Part shown: positions 8,572 through 16,782 of the stretch, one piece after another
Layout: every line of letters begins with the position of its first letter
Numbering within the stretch: position 1 is the stretch's first letter
Source: an uncultured Treponema sp.
GTDB taxonomy: Bacteria; Spirochaetota; Spirochaetia; Treponematales; Treponemataceae
DNA: 32,084 bases
Assembly (NCBI GenBank): GCA_900316905.1
Contig: ONET01000015.1
Span: 1-32,084 of the forward strand
Direction: 5' to 3'
The notes under the pieces: model-generated
Databases searched by the model: none
Seen by the model: the letters and a program-made list of their open reading frames with translations, nothing else
What the model was told of the DNA's origin: nothing
Translations under genes and position numbers: made by a program

Positions 8572-8577
8572 AGGAGG
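8572..8577 (+). promoter_or_regulatory. Ribosome binding site that fixes the trpA start
   Basis: AGGAGG is 6 nt before the ATG at 8584. The open frame extends upstream through the repeat block to 8458, but that extension encodes an Arg/Ser/Ala-rich repeat translation absent from TrpA proteins. Confidence 0.85.
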
Positions 8578-8583
8578 AATAAC

Positions 8584-9339
8584 ATGTCTAAAATAAAACT
8601 TATGTCGCACTTGGTGGCCGGATACCCCACCGACGAACTTTCGCTGGAAGCCGCGCGCGCTTTGGTGGCCGGCGGCGCCGACATTTTGGAAATACAGTTG
8701 GCCTTTAGCGACCCAAGCGCGGACGGCCCCGCGATTCAAGGTGCCTGCACAAAAGTTTTGGAGCGCGGCTACAAGACCGCCGACGGCCTTTCGCTCATAA
8801 AAAAAATCCGAGGCGAGTTTCCAAACACAACGATTTACCTTATGAGCTACGGCTCGCTTGTCTTCACTCCGGGCGTGAAGGAATTCTGCAAGCGCGCCGC
8901 CGCCGCCGGCGTAAACGGAATGATTATCCCCGACCTTCCCTTTGACTTTGACGAAGGACTGACCGCCGCCTGCCGCGAAAACGGAATGGAAAACATTCCC
9001 GTCGCCGCCCCAAGCATGAGCGAAGAGCGCCTAAAAAAAATGGCAAGCGCTGGCTTTAAATACATCTACGCCGCCTTGCGAACCGGAATCACAGGAAGCG
9101 ACACGACGATTGTCCAAGACACAATCGGCTTCATCAAAAAAGTCGCCTCGGGCGGAAGCAAGGTCTACGGCGGCTTTGGAATCAGCAAAGGCGAGCAGGC
9201 AAAAGCGCTTGCCCCATACGTTGAGGCCGTCGTAGCGGGAAGCGTTTTTGTTCGGACGATAAACGCCGCCTCTGGCGACAAGGCCGCGCTCTTTGACGCG
9301 GTAAAGGCCAAGGCCGAGGAGCTGACGGGGCAGGCGTAG
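8584..9339 (+). CDS. trpA: Tryptophan synthase alpha chain
   Basis: TrpA cleaves indole-3-glycerol phosphate to indole and glyceraldehyde-3-phosphate and channels indole to TrpB. The 251-aa product is a normal-length TIM barrel. The catalytic pair is Glu36 (in LEIQLAFSDP) and Asp47 (in SADGP), with the same 11-residue spacing as Glu49/Asp60 of the enterobacterial enzyme. The segment around Glu36 reads EIQLAF rather than the commoner ELG(I/V)PF, so this belongs to a divergent branch but keeps the active site. It is the last gene of the operon and is followed by a terminator at 9383-9426. Confidence 0.95.
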   Translation: MSKIKLMSHLVAGYPTDELSLEAARALVAGGADILEIQLAFSDPSADGPAIQGACTKVLERGYKTADGLSLIKKIRGEFPNTTIYLMSYGSLVFTPGVKEFCKRAAAAGVNGMIIPDLPFDFDEGLTAACRENGMENIPVAAPSMSEERLKKMASAGFKYIYAALRTGITGSDTTIVQDTIGFIKKVASGGSKVYGGFGISKGEQAKALAPYVEAVVAGSVFVRTINAASGDKAALFDAVKAKAEELTGQA

Positions 9340-9382
9340 CCCGCTCGCGCTTTTGCTTGCAAGACCTTAACTTTTTGTTCGA

Positions 9383-9426
9383 GCGGTTTCACCGCGTCCT
9401 GATGGACGCTGCCTGACCGCTTTTTT
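9383..9426 (+). terminator. trp operon intrinsic terminator
   Basis: GCGGTT (9383-9388) pairs with GACCGC (9415-9420), which is followed by six T residues. Inside is a second perfect hairpin GCGTCC-TGAT-GGACGC (9394-9409). Together they form a two-part structure ending in a U-tract, 44 nt after the trpA stop. Confidence 0.8.
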
Positions 9427-9502
9427 GGGCTTGCGATAGATTTTGTTTTGCAAACAATTTCCGCGTTATTGCGAAGTCTTTTTGTTTGAACGCGTTTTTC
9501 CC

Positions 9503-9531
9503 TTGAAAATTTTTCATTCTTACTATATAAT
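9503..9531 (+). promoter_or_regulatory. parE promoter
   Basis: TTGAAA at 9503-9508, 17 nt, then TATAAT at 9526-9531. The expected transcription start is near 9538, giving a leader of about 127 nt before the parE ATG. Confidence 0.85.
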
Positions 9532-9577
9532 GATTGCATATTTTTAATGCGACGGCGTTGATGGCGCCATGACCGCA

Positions 9578-9633
9578 GCGTCTGTAAAGACGCGGCAAGA
9601 CCGCTCGAAGAAACGCTTTAAGTTTCTCAAGCG
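9578..9633 (+). promoter_or_regulatory. Structured leader of parE mRNA
   Basis: Two hairpins lie in the leader. One is GCGTCT-GTAA-AGACGC (9578-9593), a 6-bp stem with a GNRA tetraloop. The other pairs CGCT/AGCG outside AGAAAC/GTTTCT (9602-9633). The AGAAAC/GTTTCT halves equal the half sites of the trp operators, though with different spacing. No T-run follows either hairpin. Confidence 0.5.
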
Positions 9634-9664
9634 AGATTGCGAGCGGGCGCAGGGTGGGGAAAAT

Positions 9665-11740
9665 ATGGCAGCTCAAAAATCTAAGGCCGCGGCAAAAGCG
9701 CCGGCCAAAAGCGTTTCTAAAAATTCCAGCGTAAAAAAGACGGCGGCGAAAGTTCCGGCAAAGGCCGCTCCCGCAAAGAAAGCTGCGGCTCCTAAAAGCG
9801 CGGCCAAGGCTCCGGCAAAAGCCGCGGCAAAAGTTCCCGCAAAGGCGCCTGCGAAAGTTCCGCAAAAAGCCGCTCCCGCAAAAAGCGCCCTGGCTGCAGC
9901 CGCAAGCGCTCCCGCCGCAAAGGCCCCCAAAAATTACGACGAAAGCCAAATCAAGCACCTTGACGCGCTTGAGCACATCCGCCTTAGAAGCGGAATGTAC
10001 ATCGGCCGCTTGGGCGACGGCTCAAACCAAAACGACGGCATTTACGTTTTGCTAAAAGAAGTCATCGACAACTCGATTGACGAATTCATAATGGGCTTTG
10101 GAAAAAAAATCGACATCGCCGTAAAGGACAACCGCGTGAAAGTTCGCGACTATGGCCGAGGCATTCCGCTTGGAAAAGTCGTTGACTGCGTGTCAGAAAT
10201 AAACACCGGCGCAAAATACAACGACGACGTTTTCCAATTTTCAGTCGGAATGAACGGCGTCGGAACAAAAGCGGTCAACGCGCTTTCAAGCTATTTTAGG
10301 GTCGTGTCAGTCCGCGACGGAGAATGCGCCGAAGCGATTTTTGAAAAAGGAAAGCTGGTAAAGGAGCGCAAGGGAAAGCTTAAGGAAAAGCAAGCCAACG
10401 GAACTTTCTTTGAGTTTGTTCCCGATGAAGAAATTTTCGGAAAGTATTCGTTCAACATGGAATTTGTCGAAAAGCGAATTTGGAATTACGCCTACCTTAA
10501 CGAAGGACTTACGCTTCGCCTTAACGGCCAGGAGTTTAAAAGCGACAACGGCTTGTTCGACCTTCTTAACAAAGAAATCGAAGACTCATGCCTTTACCCA
10601 ATCGGAAGCTACGTGGGAAAGCACATCCGCTTTGCCTTTACCCACACAAACGGCTACGGCGAAAACCACTTTAGCTTTGTGAACGGCCAGTACACAGCCG
10701 ACGGCGGAACTCACCTCAACGCGTTTAAGGAAGGCTTTGTAAAAGGCATCAACGATTTTTACCAAGAGTCATTTAGGGCCGAGGACGTTCGCGAAGGAAT
10801 GGCCAGCGCCGTCTTGGTCAAGGTAAAGGATCCAATTTTTGAAAGCCAAACAAAGAACAAGTTGGGCAACACCGACATCCGCCAGTGGATTGTGGAGGAA
10901 GTCAAGGCCGGCCTTATCGACTGGCTGCACCACAACGCGCAGGCCGCAGACAAGATAAAGGAAAAAATCCAGACAAACGAAAAGCTCCGCACCGAGCTTA
11001 GCGCGGTAAAGAGCAAGGCCAAGGAAGCGGCCAAGAAAATCAGCATCCGCATTCCAAAGCTAAAGGACTGCAAGTTCCACGTTGACGACGGCCCCAAGGG
11101 CGAAAACTCAATGATATTCATCACCGAGGGAGACTCTGCGAGCGGCACGATGACGCACTCGCGCGACGCAAGCTACCAGGCGATTTTCTCTTTGCGCGGA
11201 AAGCCCGAGAACATGTACGGAAAAAAGCAGAGCGACATTTACAAGAACGACGAGCTTTACCAATTGATGATGGCGCTCGGAATCGAAAACGACGTGGCCA
11301 ACCTAAAGTACGGAAAAATCGTGATCGCGACCGACGCCGACAACGACGGCTACCACATCCGCAACTTGGTCATGACTTTCTTCCTTGGATATTTTGAGGA
11401 ATTGGTCACAAGCGGCCGCGTCTTTATTTTGGAAACTCCGCTCTTCCGCGTGAGGAACAAGAAGGAAAACATTTACTGCTATTCCGAGGACGAGCGCGAC
11501 AAGGCTCAGGCCAAGCTTGGAAAGAGCGCCGAGACCAGCCGCTTTAAAGGCTTGGGAGAAATCAACCCGACCGAGTTCCGCCAGTTCATCGAGCCGGAGA
11601 CGATGCACTTGACTCCGGTGGAAATCAGCCAGCTTAAGCTTGTGCCAAAGCTCTTGGGCTTTTACATGGGAAAGAACACGCCGGAGAGGCGCGAGTTCAT
11701 CGAAAAGCACTTGCTTTCTAACGCCGACATCGACGCGTAA
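9665..11740 (+). CDS. parE: DNA topoisomerase IV subunit B (ParE/GyrB family) with Lys/Ala/Pro-rich N-terminal tail
   Basis: ParE is the ATPase half of the type IIA topoisomerase that decatenates chromosomes. In the 691-aa product, the GHKL ATPase domain starts near residue 89. It shows EVIDNSIDEF, RDYGRGIPLG and SVGMNGVGTKAVNALS. The TOPRIM domain shows ITEGDSASG and the metal-binding DADNDG. Residues 1-88 are an added tail made almost wholly of Ala, Lys, Pro, Val and Ser with repeated PAK/KAPAK units, like histone H1 or bacterial H1-like tails. The start at 9665 is chosen for its GGTGGGGA ribosome binding site; an earlier ATG at 9569 has none. parC follows after 21 nt. ParE is favoured over GyrB by the adjacent short ParC-like partner. 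Confidence 0.92.
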   Translation: MAAQKSKAAAKAPAKSVSKNSSVKKTAAKVPAKAAPAKKAAAPKSAAKAPAKAAAKVPAKAPAKVPQKAAPAKSALAAAASAPAAKAPKNYDESQIKHLDALEHIRLRSGMYIGRLGDGSNQNDGIYVLLKEVIDNSIDEFIMGFGKKIDIAVKDNRVKVRDYGRGIPLGKVVDCVSEINTGAKYNDDVFQFSVGMNGVGTKAVNALSSYFRVVSVRDGECAEAIFEKGKLVKERKGKLKEKQANGTFFEFVPDEEIFGKYSFNMEFVEKRIWNYAYLNEGLTLRLNGQEFKSDNGLFDLLNKEIEDSCLYPIGSYVGKHIRFAFTHTNGYGENHFSFVNGQYTADGGTHLNAFKEGFVKGINDFYQESFRAEDVREGMASAVLVKVKDPIFESQTKNKLGNTDIRQWIVEEVKAGLIDWLHHNAQAADKIKEKIQTNEKLRTELSAVKSKAKEAAKKISIRIPKLKDCKFHVDDGPKGENSMIFITEGDSASGTMTHSRDASYQAIFSLRGKPENMYGKKQSDIYKNDELYQLMMALGIENDVANLKYGKIVIATDADNDGYHIRNLVMTFFLGYFEELVTSGRVFILETPLFRVRNKKENIYCYSEDERDKAQAKLGKSAETSRFKGLGEINPTEFRQFIEPETMHLTPVEISQLKLVPKLLGFYMGKNTPERREFIEKHLLSNADIDA

Positions 11741-11761
11741 AATTAAAAAGGTGGGAACGAA

Positions 11762-13678
11762 ATGGCATTCATAAAAAATCTTTTTGACAAAAACTTCATC
11801 GAATACGCGAGCTACGTAATCCGCGACCGCGCGATTCCCGACTTGGAAGACGGACTAAAGCCGGTTCAGCGCCGCATCATGCACACGCTTTTTAAGATGG
11901 ACGACGGCCGCTTCCAAAAGGTGGCCAATGTTGTCGGCGAATGCATGAAGTACCATCCGCACGGAGACGCTTCGATCGGAGGCGCCTTGGTGGTTCTTGC
12001 CAACAAGGGCATTTTCATCGAAAAGCAGGGAAACTTCGGAAACATGTTCACCGGCGACGGCGCCTCCGCTCCCCGTTACATCGAATGTCGTGTCCACCCG
12101 CTGGCCAAAGAATTTTTGGTCACAAACCCGCACGTGACCCATTACATTCCCAACTACGACGGCCGTTCCACCGAGCCGGAAGTCTACCGCGCAAAGATTC
12201 CAGTCGCCTTGATTATCGGAGCCGAAGGAATCGCCGTAGGAATGAGCACAAAAATTCTTCCGTATAACTTAAAGGAAGTTTTGGAAGCCGAAAAAAAGGC
12301 GCTTAAAGGACAAGCCTTTGAGCTTTATCCCGACGTTCCCACAGGCGGCCTTATTGACGTTTCAAACTACAACGACGGAAACGGAAAAATCGTCTCGCGC
12401 GCAAAGTTCGACATGAGCGATGAAAAGAAAATCGTCATCACAGAGCTTCCCTTGGACACCACAAGCGACGCGCTCCTTAACTCAATCGAAAACGCCTACC
12501 GCGCCGGAAAAATTAAAATCGGCGCCATCGACGACTTTACGACCGACCACTGCCAAATAGAAATAAAGCTTCCGCGCGGCGTTTACGCCAAAGACGTGGA
12601 GAAGGCGCTTTACGCTTACACCGACTGCGAAAAATCGATTTCATGCCAAATGCTTGTCATCAAGGACAATATGCCCACCGTGATGACCGCGACAGAAATC
12701 GTAAAGTACTACGCCAAAAAACTTGTCGCCATCATAAAGGACGAGCTTGAATACGAGCGCGGCCAGTTGATGGAAGAACTTCACCAGCGAACGCTTGAGC
12801 GCATCTTTATCGAGGAGCGCATTTACAAAAAGATTGAGCAAATGAAAACCGCCGAAGCCGTGAACAAGGCGGTCATTGACGGCTTTAAGCCTTTTAAGAA
12901 GGAACTTTTGCGCGAGATCACCGACGAGGACGTGGAGCGCTTGCTTAAAATTCCAATCCGCCGCATCTCGCTTTTTGACATCAACAAAAACCGCGACGAG
13001 GTAGCCGCGATCAACGGCCGCCTAAAGGAAATCGCGCGCCGACTAAAGCATTTGACCGACTGCGCCGTCGAATACCTAGACGGAATGTTGGCCAAGTTCA
13101 AGCCGGAAGAGTTGGAGCGCCACACGCAAATCGCCAAGTTCAGCGCGGTTGACGTTAAGACAGTGGTAAAGCGCGAGACTCCGCTTCGCTACGACGAAAA
13201 GGGCTACATCGGAATCGGCGTTTCAGGCGGCGCGGAAGTTTTGCGCGTGACTCCCTACGACAGAATTTTCGTGATGCGAAAAAGCGGCATCTACACGGTT
13301 TGCGACGTTCCGCAAAAACTCTTTGTTGACGCCGGAATGGTTTACGTGAACTACGCCGAAAAGGAAATTATAAGCGAAGTTTTGTTCACCGCGATTTACC
13401 GCGACCCAAAAACAAAGCAGGCTTACATAAAGCGATGCCGCGTTCCCAGCTGGATAATGAACCGCGACTACTTCATCGCGCCTGACGGAATGGAAGTCCT
13501 TCACGTTGACACGCGAAAGAATTTCAAGTTCACGCTGAACTACGCCAAGAAAGCGCGCGCGAAAGTTCTTAAGGAAAATTTCAAGACCAACGATTTTATT
13601 GAGCGCGGCCTTAAGGCGCAGGGCTTTAAGCTTTCAACAAAAGAAGTGGAAAGCGTAGAGGTTGAGAAGGCTGAATGA
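11762..13678 (+). CDS. parC: DNA topoisomerase IV subunit A (ParC/GyrA family)
   Basis: The breakage-reunion subunit that cuts and rejoins DNA, partner of ParE. The 638-aa protein begins with the winged-helix region (RAIPDLEDGLKPVQRRIM), with catalytic Tyr106 in APRYIE and GAEGIAVGMSTKI after it. A coiled-coil gate region lies at about 320-450. The C-terminal part (about 480-638) is short, with one clear beta-pinwheel-like block (GVSGGAEVLRVTPYDRIFVMRKSG). That is smaller than in GyrA and shorter than proteobacterial ParC, which supports a topoisomerase IV rather than gyrase assignment. A GGTGGGAACG ribosome binding site precedes the ATG. The stop overlaps the next start (ATGA), so translation is coupled. 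Confidence 0.92.
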   Translation: MAFIKNLFDKNFIEYASYVIRDRAIPDLEDGLKPVQRRIMHTLFKMDDGRFQKVANVVGECMKYHPHGDASIGGALVVLANKGIFIEKQGNFGNMFTGDGASAPRYIECRVHPLAKEFLVTNPHVTHYIPNYDGRSTEPEVYRAKIPVALIIGAEGIAVGMSTKILPYNLKEVLEAEKKALKGQAFELYPDVPTGGLIDVSNYNDGNGKIVSRAKFDMSDEKKIVITELPLDTTSDALLNSIENAYRAGKIKIGAIDDFTTDHCQIEIKLPRGVYAKDVEKALYAYTDCEKSISCQMLVIKDNMPTVMTATEIVKYYAKKLVAIIKDELEYERGQLMEELHQRTLERIFIEERIYKKIEQMKTAEAVNKAVIDGFKPFKKELLREITDEDVERLLKIPIRRISLFDINKNRDEVAAINGRLKEIARRLKHLTDCAVEYLDGMLAKFKPEELERHTQIAKFSAVDVKTVVKRETPLRYDEKGYIGIGVSGGAEVLRVTPYDRIFVMRKSGIYTVCDVPQKLFVDAGMVYVNYAEKEIISEVLFTAIYRDPKTKQAYIKRCRVPSWIMNRDYFIAPDGMEVLHVDTRKNFKFTLNYAKKARAKVLKENFKTNDFIERGLKAQGFKLSTKEVESVEVEKAE

Positions 13679-14553
13679 AACTTTTTGAACTAGCGAAAAA
13701 ATTCAGGCGCTCAACCCGATTCGCAATTCCGCGCGCGGTTTTCATGCTTATGGTTTTTTGCTTTTTGTGCGCCTTTCTTTCTTCCTTGTTGACAGGCCTT
13801 GCCTTGAGCCTTTCGTCGTTCGCGGCGGGAACGTCCGGCGGCGCGCGGCTTGGTTTTTTGGCCTTTTTGCTGGTGGAATTTCTTTCGCTTGTCTTGTTCT
13901 TTGTCTTGCATTACGGGCTTTTTTTGTGCAATCTCCGCTTTGTCAGGAACCAGCCGGTGGCCCTTAGCTTTTTGTTCACAGGCTTAAGGCAGCGCAAGGC
14001 CAGACGGGGAGCGGCGTTTTTTATAATCCCAATGCTTTTGTGCATGGCGCTTTTTGCCGTGATTACAAGCCGTGTTGAATTTTTTTCGTTGCCGCAAGTT
14101 GAAAGCCCCGAGGCGCTTTTGGAGTATGTAAAGAACAATCCGGACAGCATGAAAAAGTTTTTGTCTTGCTTTGTCCTGCTTTTGTCATTGGCCTTTGTCT
14201 TTTACTTTCCCTTCACATTTGTTTGGTCCGTTGTTTACGACAAGACTGGACAAGGCTTTGGAAAGTCTCTTTTGCAAGGCTTGTCTTTTTTTGTCGCGCG
14301 GCCTTTTCATTTTTTTGTCTTTGAAGTTCTTTGCCATTTTAGAAAGGTCTTTTGGATTTGCGCGCTTGACGCCATGCGCGTTTTCATTTACAAGAAGAAC
14401 ACAGACAGCGCGATGATTTATTCGTTCGGCTCGCTTGCAAGCTTTGTGTCTTTCGCGCTCGTCTTTTACACCGCCGCGTCGGTCATTCTTTCGATTCAGT
14501 TTTATTACGAACAGTTCAACGATGAAAATTCTGACAAAGCAAGTTCAAACTGA
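13675..14553 (+). CDS. Hypothetical integral membrane protein, 292 aa
   Basis: Unrecognised. It has about five or six hydrophobic helices at about 20-48, 57-85, 118-137, 164-192 and 260-285, a basic N-terminus, and an amphipathic basic segment (SFLFTGLRQRKARRG) after the second helix. The overall look resembles bacterial inner-membrane proteins of unknown function that have an internal helical gate, but no family can be named safely. The start overlaps the parC stop by 4 nt (ATGA), and its last 32 nt overlap the following yigZ-like gene, so it belongs to the topoisomerase transcript. A functional link to chromosome decatenation is not implied by sequence. Confidence 0.8.
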   Translation: MKLFELAKKFRRSTRFAIPRAVFMLMVFCFLCAFLSSLLTGLALSLSSFAAGTSGGARLGFLAFLLVEFLSLVLFFVLHYGLFLCNLRFVRNQPVALSFLFTGLRQRKARRGAAFFIIPMLLCMALFAVITSRVEFFSLPQVESPEALLEYVKNNPDSMKKFLSCFVLLLSLAFVFYFPFTFVWSVVYDKTGQGFGKSLLQGLSFFVARPFHFFVFEVLCHFRKVFWICALDAMRVFIYKKNTDSAMIYSFGSLASFVSFALVFYTAASVILSIQFYYEQFNDENSDKASSN

Positions 14554-15127
14554 GATTGTCGTAAAAGGCTCTCGTTTTTTGGCGGAAGCGATTCCTTGCC
14601 AAAAGCAGGACGAGGCTCGCGCGATTTTAAAGGCGCAAAAAGAAAAGTACGCCGACGCGACGCACGTTGTCCACGCCTTTATGCTTGGAAAAGCGGGCGA
14701 GGTTATGGGCATGAGCGACGACGGCGAGCCAAGCGGAACGGCCGGCCGTCCTGTTCTTGACGTTTTGCGCGGGAGCGGCGCCACCGACATAATGCTTACC
14801 GTCACGCGCTGGTTTGGCGGAACTTTGTTGGGGACCGGCGGGCTTGTAAAGGCTTACGGCGGCGCCGCAAAGGAGCTTTTGTCGCAATGCCAAGAATCCG
14901 GCGCGCTTGAGGAATATGTTCCAAAAAAAGAATTTTCGTTTGAATGTGACTACGCGCTTTATAAAAACGTCAAGCGCGCCTTTGACGAGTTTTCGATAGA
15001 CGGCCTAAGCGAAGACTATGCCGACAAAGTAAGGGCGAGCGCGAAAGTTCCGCAAGACCAATACGAGACCCTTGCCGCGCGCCTAAAGGATTTGTCAAAA
15101 GGAAAAATATTGATAGACAGCCAATGA
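14522..15127 (+). CDS. YigZ/IMPACT (UPF0029) family protein
   Basis: The 201-aa product matches the YigZ/IMPACT family, named for the eukaryotic GCN2 regulator IMPACT. The N-terminal domain has the family hallmarks KGSRFLAEA, ATHVVHAF, MSDDGEPSGTAGRPVLDVL, TRWFGGTLLGTGGLVKAY. The C-terminal 70 residues form the ferredoxin-like DUF1949-type domain. Its biochemical role in bacteria is not settled; ribosome or translation quality control has been proposed for the family. The start at 14522 gives the standard family N-terminus. It lies inside the 3' end of the membrane-protein gene (32-nt overlap) and has only a weak ribosome binding site, so coupling is likely. Confidence 0.9.
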   Translation: MKILTKQVQTEIVVKGSRFLAEAIPCQKQDEARAILKAQKEKYADATHVVHAFMLGKAGEVMGMSDDGEPSGTAGRPVLDVLRGSGATDIMLTVTRWFGGTLLGTGGLVKAYGGAAKELLSQCQESGALEEYVPKKEFSFECDYALYKNVKRAFDEFSIDGLSEDYADKVRASAKVPQDQYETLAARLKDLSKGKILIDSQ

Positions 15128-15174
15128 CTGCCGACGGCTCGCGCGACAAGGCGCGGCGCGGATATGGAGACAAT

Positions 15175-16497
15175 ATGAGCAAATTTAGAAACCAACACAT
15201 GAAAATCTCTTGGGACGCCCTTGCCGGGTCGGGCAACGGAGAATGCGCCGCGGACGCAAGCCTTGCCGAAAAGTCCGCGCTTGTCGGCCGCCTTGGCCTT
15301 ATGATGCTTAGCGTGGGCGCTGGAGCCTACCGCGTCCGCGCCGCCATGAACAAGGCCAGCCGCGCGATGGGCATAACCGTAAACGCCGACATCGGACTCC
15401 TTTCCATCGAATACACTTGCGTAAGCGGAAGCGAAACTTACACCAACGCGATTTCTTTAAGCAGAACCGGCGTCAACACCGACCGCCTGAACCACTTGCG
15501 CGCCTTTGCCGACGAGTTTGAGCGGCTGGCCGATTGCGTTTCCATTAAGGAAGCCTTTTCCCTTCTTGACGAAATCGAAAACGCCGTTCCCCATTACTCG
15601 GCTCCAATCCTGGGACTGGCGGCGGCGGCGGCTTGCGCGGCCTTCACTTTTTTGCTTGGCGGCGGAATCGTAGAAATGCTCGGGGCCTTTTTGGGCGCCG
15701 GCGTGGGCAACTTTGTCCGCAAAAAACTTTTGGATAGGCGCATAACTCTTTTTGCAAACGTCGCCCTTGGAGTGGCCGCCGCCTGCTTGGTTTACATCGG
15801 CTTTATCCAAGCGGCCGAGGCGCTTTTTAAAATTTCCCACAGCCACCAAGCCGGATACATTTGCGCGATGCTTTTTGTGATTCCCGGCTTTCCGCTGATT
15901 ACCGGCGGAATCGACTTGGCCAAGATGGATTTGCGAAGCGGCCTGGAGCGAATTTTTTACGCGCTTTTGATAATCTTTGTCGCGACCATTACTGGCTGGC
16001 TTTTTGCCTACGCCTTTGACTTTTGGCCCGCCAAGTTTCTTCCGCAGGAACTTTCGCCAGCGCTAAAGCTTGTCTTTAGATTGGCCGCAAGCTTTGTGGC
16101 GGTCTTTGGCTTTTCGATAATGTTCAACAGTACCTCAAAGATGGCCCTTTACGCCGGCATCATCGGAATGATTTCCAACACCGCCCGCCTTGAGCTTTTG
16201 GACTTTACGAACATTTCATTTGTGCTCGCGGCCTTTTTGGCGTCTCTTTTGTCTGGCCTTTTGGCGTCGGCGGCCAAGCGCTTTACCGGCTTTCCGCGCC
16301 TTACGATTACGGTTCCGTCAATCGTCATCATGGTGCCGGGCCTTTTTATGTACAGGGGAATTTACTTTTTGGCGCTGGAAAACATTTCCGAAGGCGCGCT
16401 TTGGATTCTAAAGGCCGCCTTTACGGTTTGCTCGCTTTCGCTTGGCCTTATCGCCGCCCGCGTCCTTACCGACAAAAACTTTAGGCACAACAGCTAG
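15175..16497 (+). CDS. ThrE-like threonine/serine exporter family membrane protein
   Basis: A 440-aa integral membrane protein of the ThrE family, which in actinobacteria exports threonine and serine by proton motive force. The N-terminal hydrophilic domain (about 1-140) contains the family region SVGAGAYRVRAAMNKAS, the counterpart of the GAxxxRV block. It is followed by about ten membrane helices from residue 145 to the end in two groups of five, the DUF1212 plus ThrE_2 arrangement fused in one chain. The start at 15175 has GGAGA at a good distance. An earlier in-frame ATG at 15124, overlapping the previous stop, would add 17 residues. Substrate is inferred from the family only. It is the last gene of the parE transcript. 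Confidence 0.85.
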   Translation: MSKFRNQHMKISWDALAGSGNGECAADASLAEKSALVGRLGLMMLSVGAGAYRVRAAMNKASRAMGITVNADIGLLSIEYTCVSGSETYTNAISLSRTGVNTDRLNHLRAFADEFERLADCVSIKEAFSLLDEIENAVPHYSAPILGLAAAAACAAFTFLLGGGIVEMLGAFLGAGVGNFVRKKLLDRRITLFANVALGVAAACLVYIGFIQAAEALFKISHSHQAGYICAMLFVIPGFPLITGGIDLAKMDLRSGLERIFYALLIIFVATITGWLFAYAFDFWPAKFLPQELSPALKLVFRLAASFVAVFGFSIMFNSTSKMALYAGIIGMISNTARLELLDFTNISFVLAAFLASLLSGLLASAAKRFTGFPRLTITVPSIVIMVPGLFMYRGIYFLALENISEGALWILKAAFTVCSLSLGLIAARVLTDKNFRHNS

Positions 16498-16510
16498 AGG
16501 GGAAAAAAAA

Positions 16511-16634
16511 GAGCGCGGGTCCCAGCGACGAAAAAAATAAACGGAGCCTCCCGCCATTTGCTTGCGGCTTTTTGCCTGCGGCCAAGCCGCTTCGCTGGCG
16601 GGTCCTTCCGTTTCTTTTTTTCTGCGTCCCGCTC
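16511..16634. repeat. Large nested inverted repeat downstream of the ThrE-like gene
   Basis: Arms of about 40 nt pair across 124 nt. The best part matches AAAAAAA-x-AAACGGA-xxxx-CCCGCCA on the left with its reverse complement on the right. The loop has its own 7-bp stem GCGGCTT/AAGCCGC. The symmetric A-run and T-run would let it terminate transcription in both directions. It may also be a dispersed palindromic element. Confidence 0.75.
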
Positions 16635-16659
16635 CCGGTTTTTACCCTCAATATAGGTC

Positions 16660-16688
16660 TTGAATAAAATCATTTGTATCTATATAAT
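16660..16688 (+). promoter_or_regulatory. Promoter of the AspT-like transporter gene
   Basis: TTGAAT at 16660-16665, 17 nt, then TATAAT at 16683-16688. The expected start near 16695 gives a leader of about 88 nt in which GCCGCG (16723-16728) and CGCGGC (16746-16751) pair around an inner GCGCA/TGCGC stem. Confidence 0.8.
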
Positions 16689-16782
16689 AGTTTGCACTAT
16701 TCTAAAAGGTTGCGCCTCTTGCGCCGCGCATTTTTTTGCGCCCCACGCGGCCCCGCTACCTTAAAATTCAAGAGGTTTAATT

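Larger units (their letters stand above)
9340..9664. other. 325-nt trpA-parE intergenic region
   Basis: This is the only gene-free stretch above 300 nt. It holds the trp terminator (9383-9426), a 75-nt AT-rich segment with nothing recognised, the parE promoter (9503-9531) and a leader of about 125 nt with two hairpins (9578-9593 and 9602-9633). No credible small gene is seen. Confidence 0.7.

Noticed and set aside
8458..8583. Upstream extension of trpA through the repeat block
   Set aside because: It translates repeat DNA into Arg/Ser/Ala-rich sequence absent from TrpA; AGGAGG at 8572-8577 fixes the start at 8584.
9569..9664. Upstream extension of parE from an ATG at 9569
   Set aside because: That ATG has no ribosome binding site and the extension covers the two leader hairpins; GGTGGGGA before 9665 fits much better.
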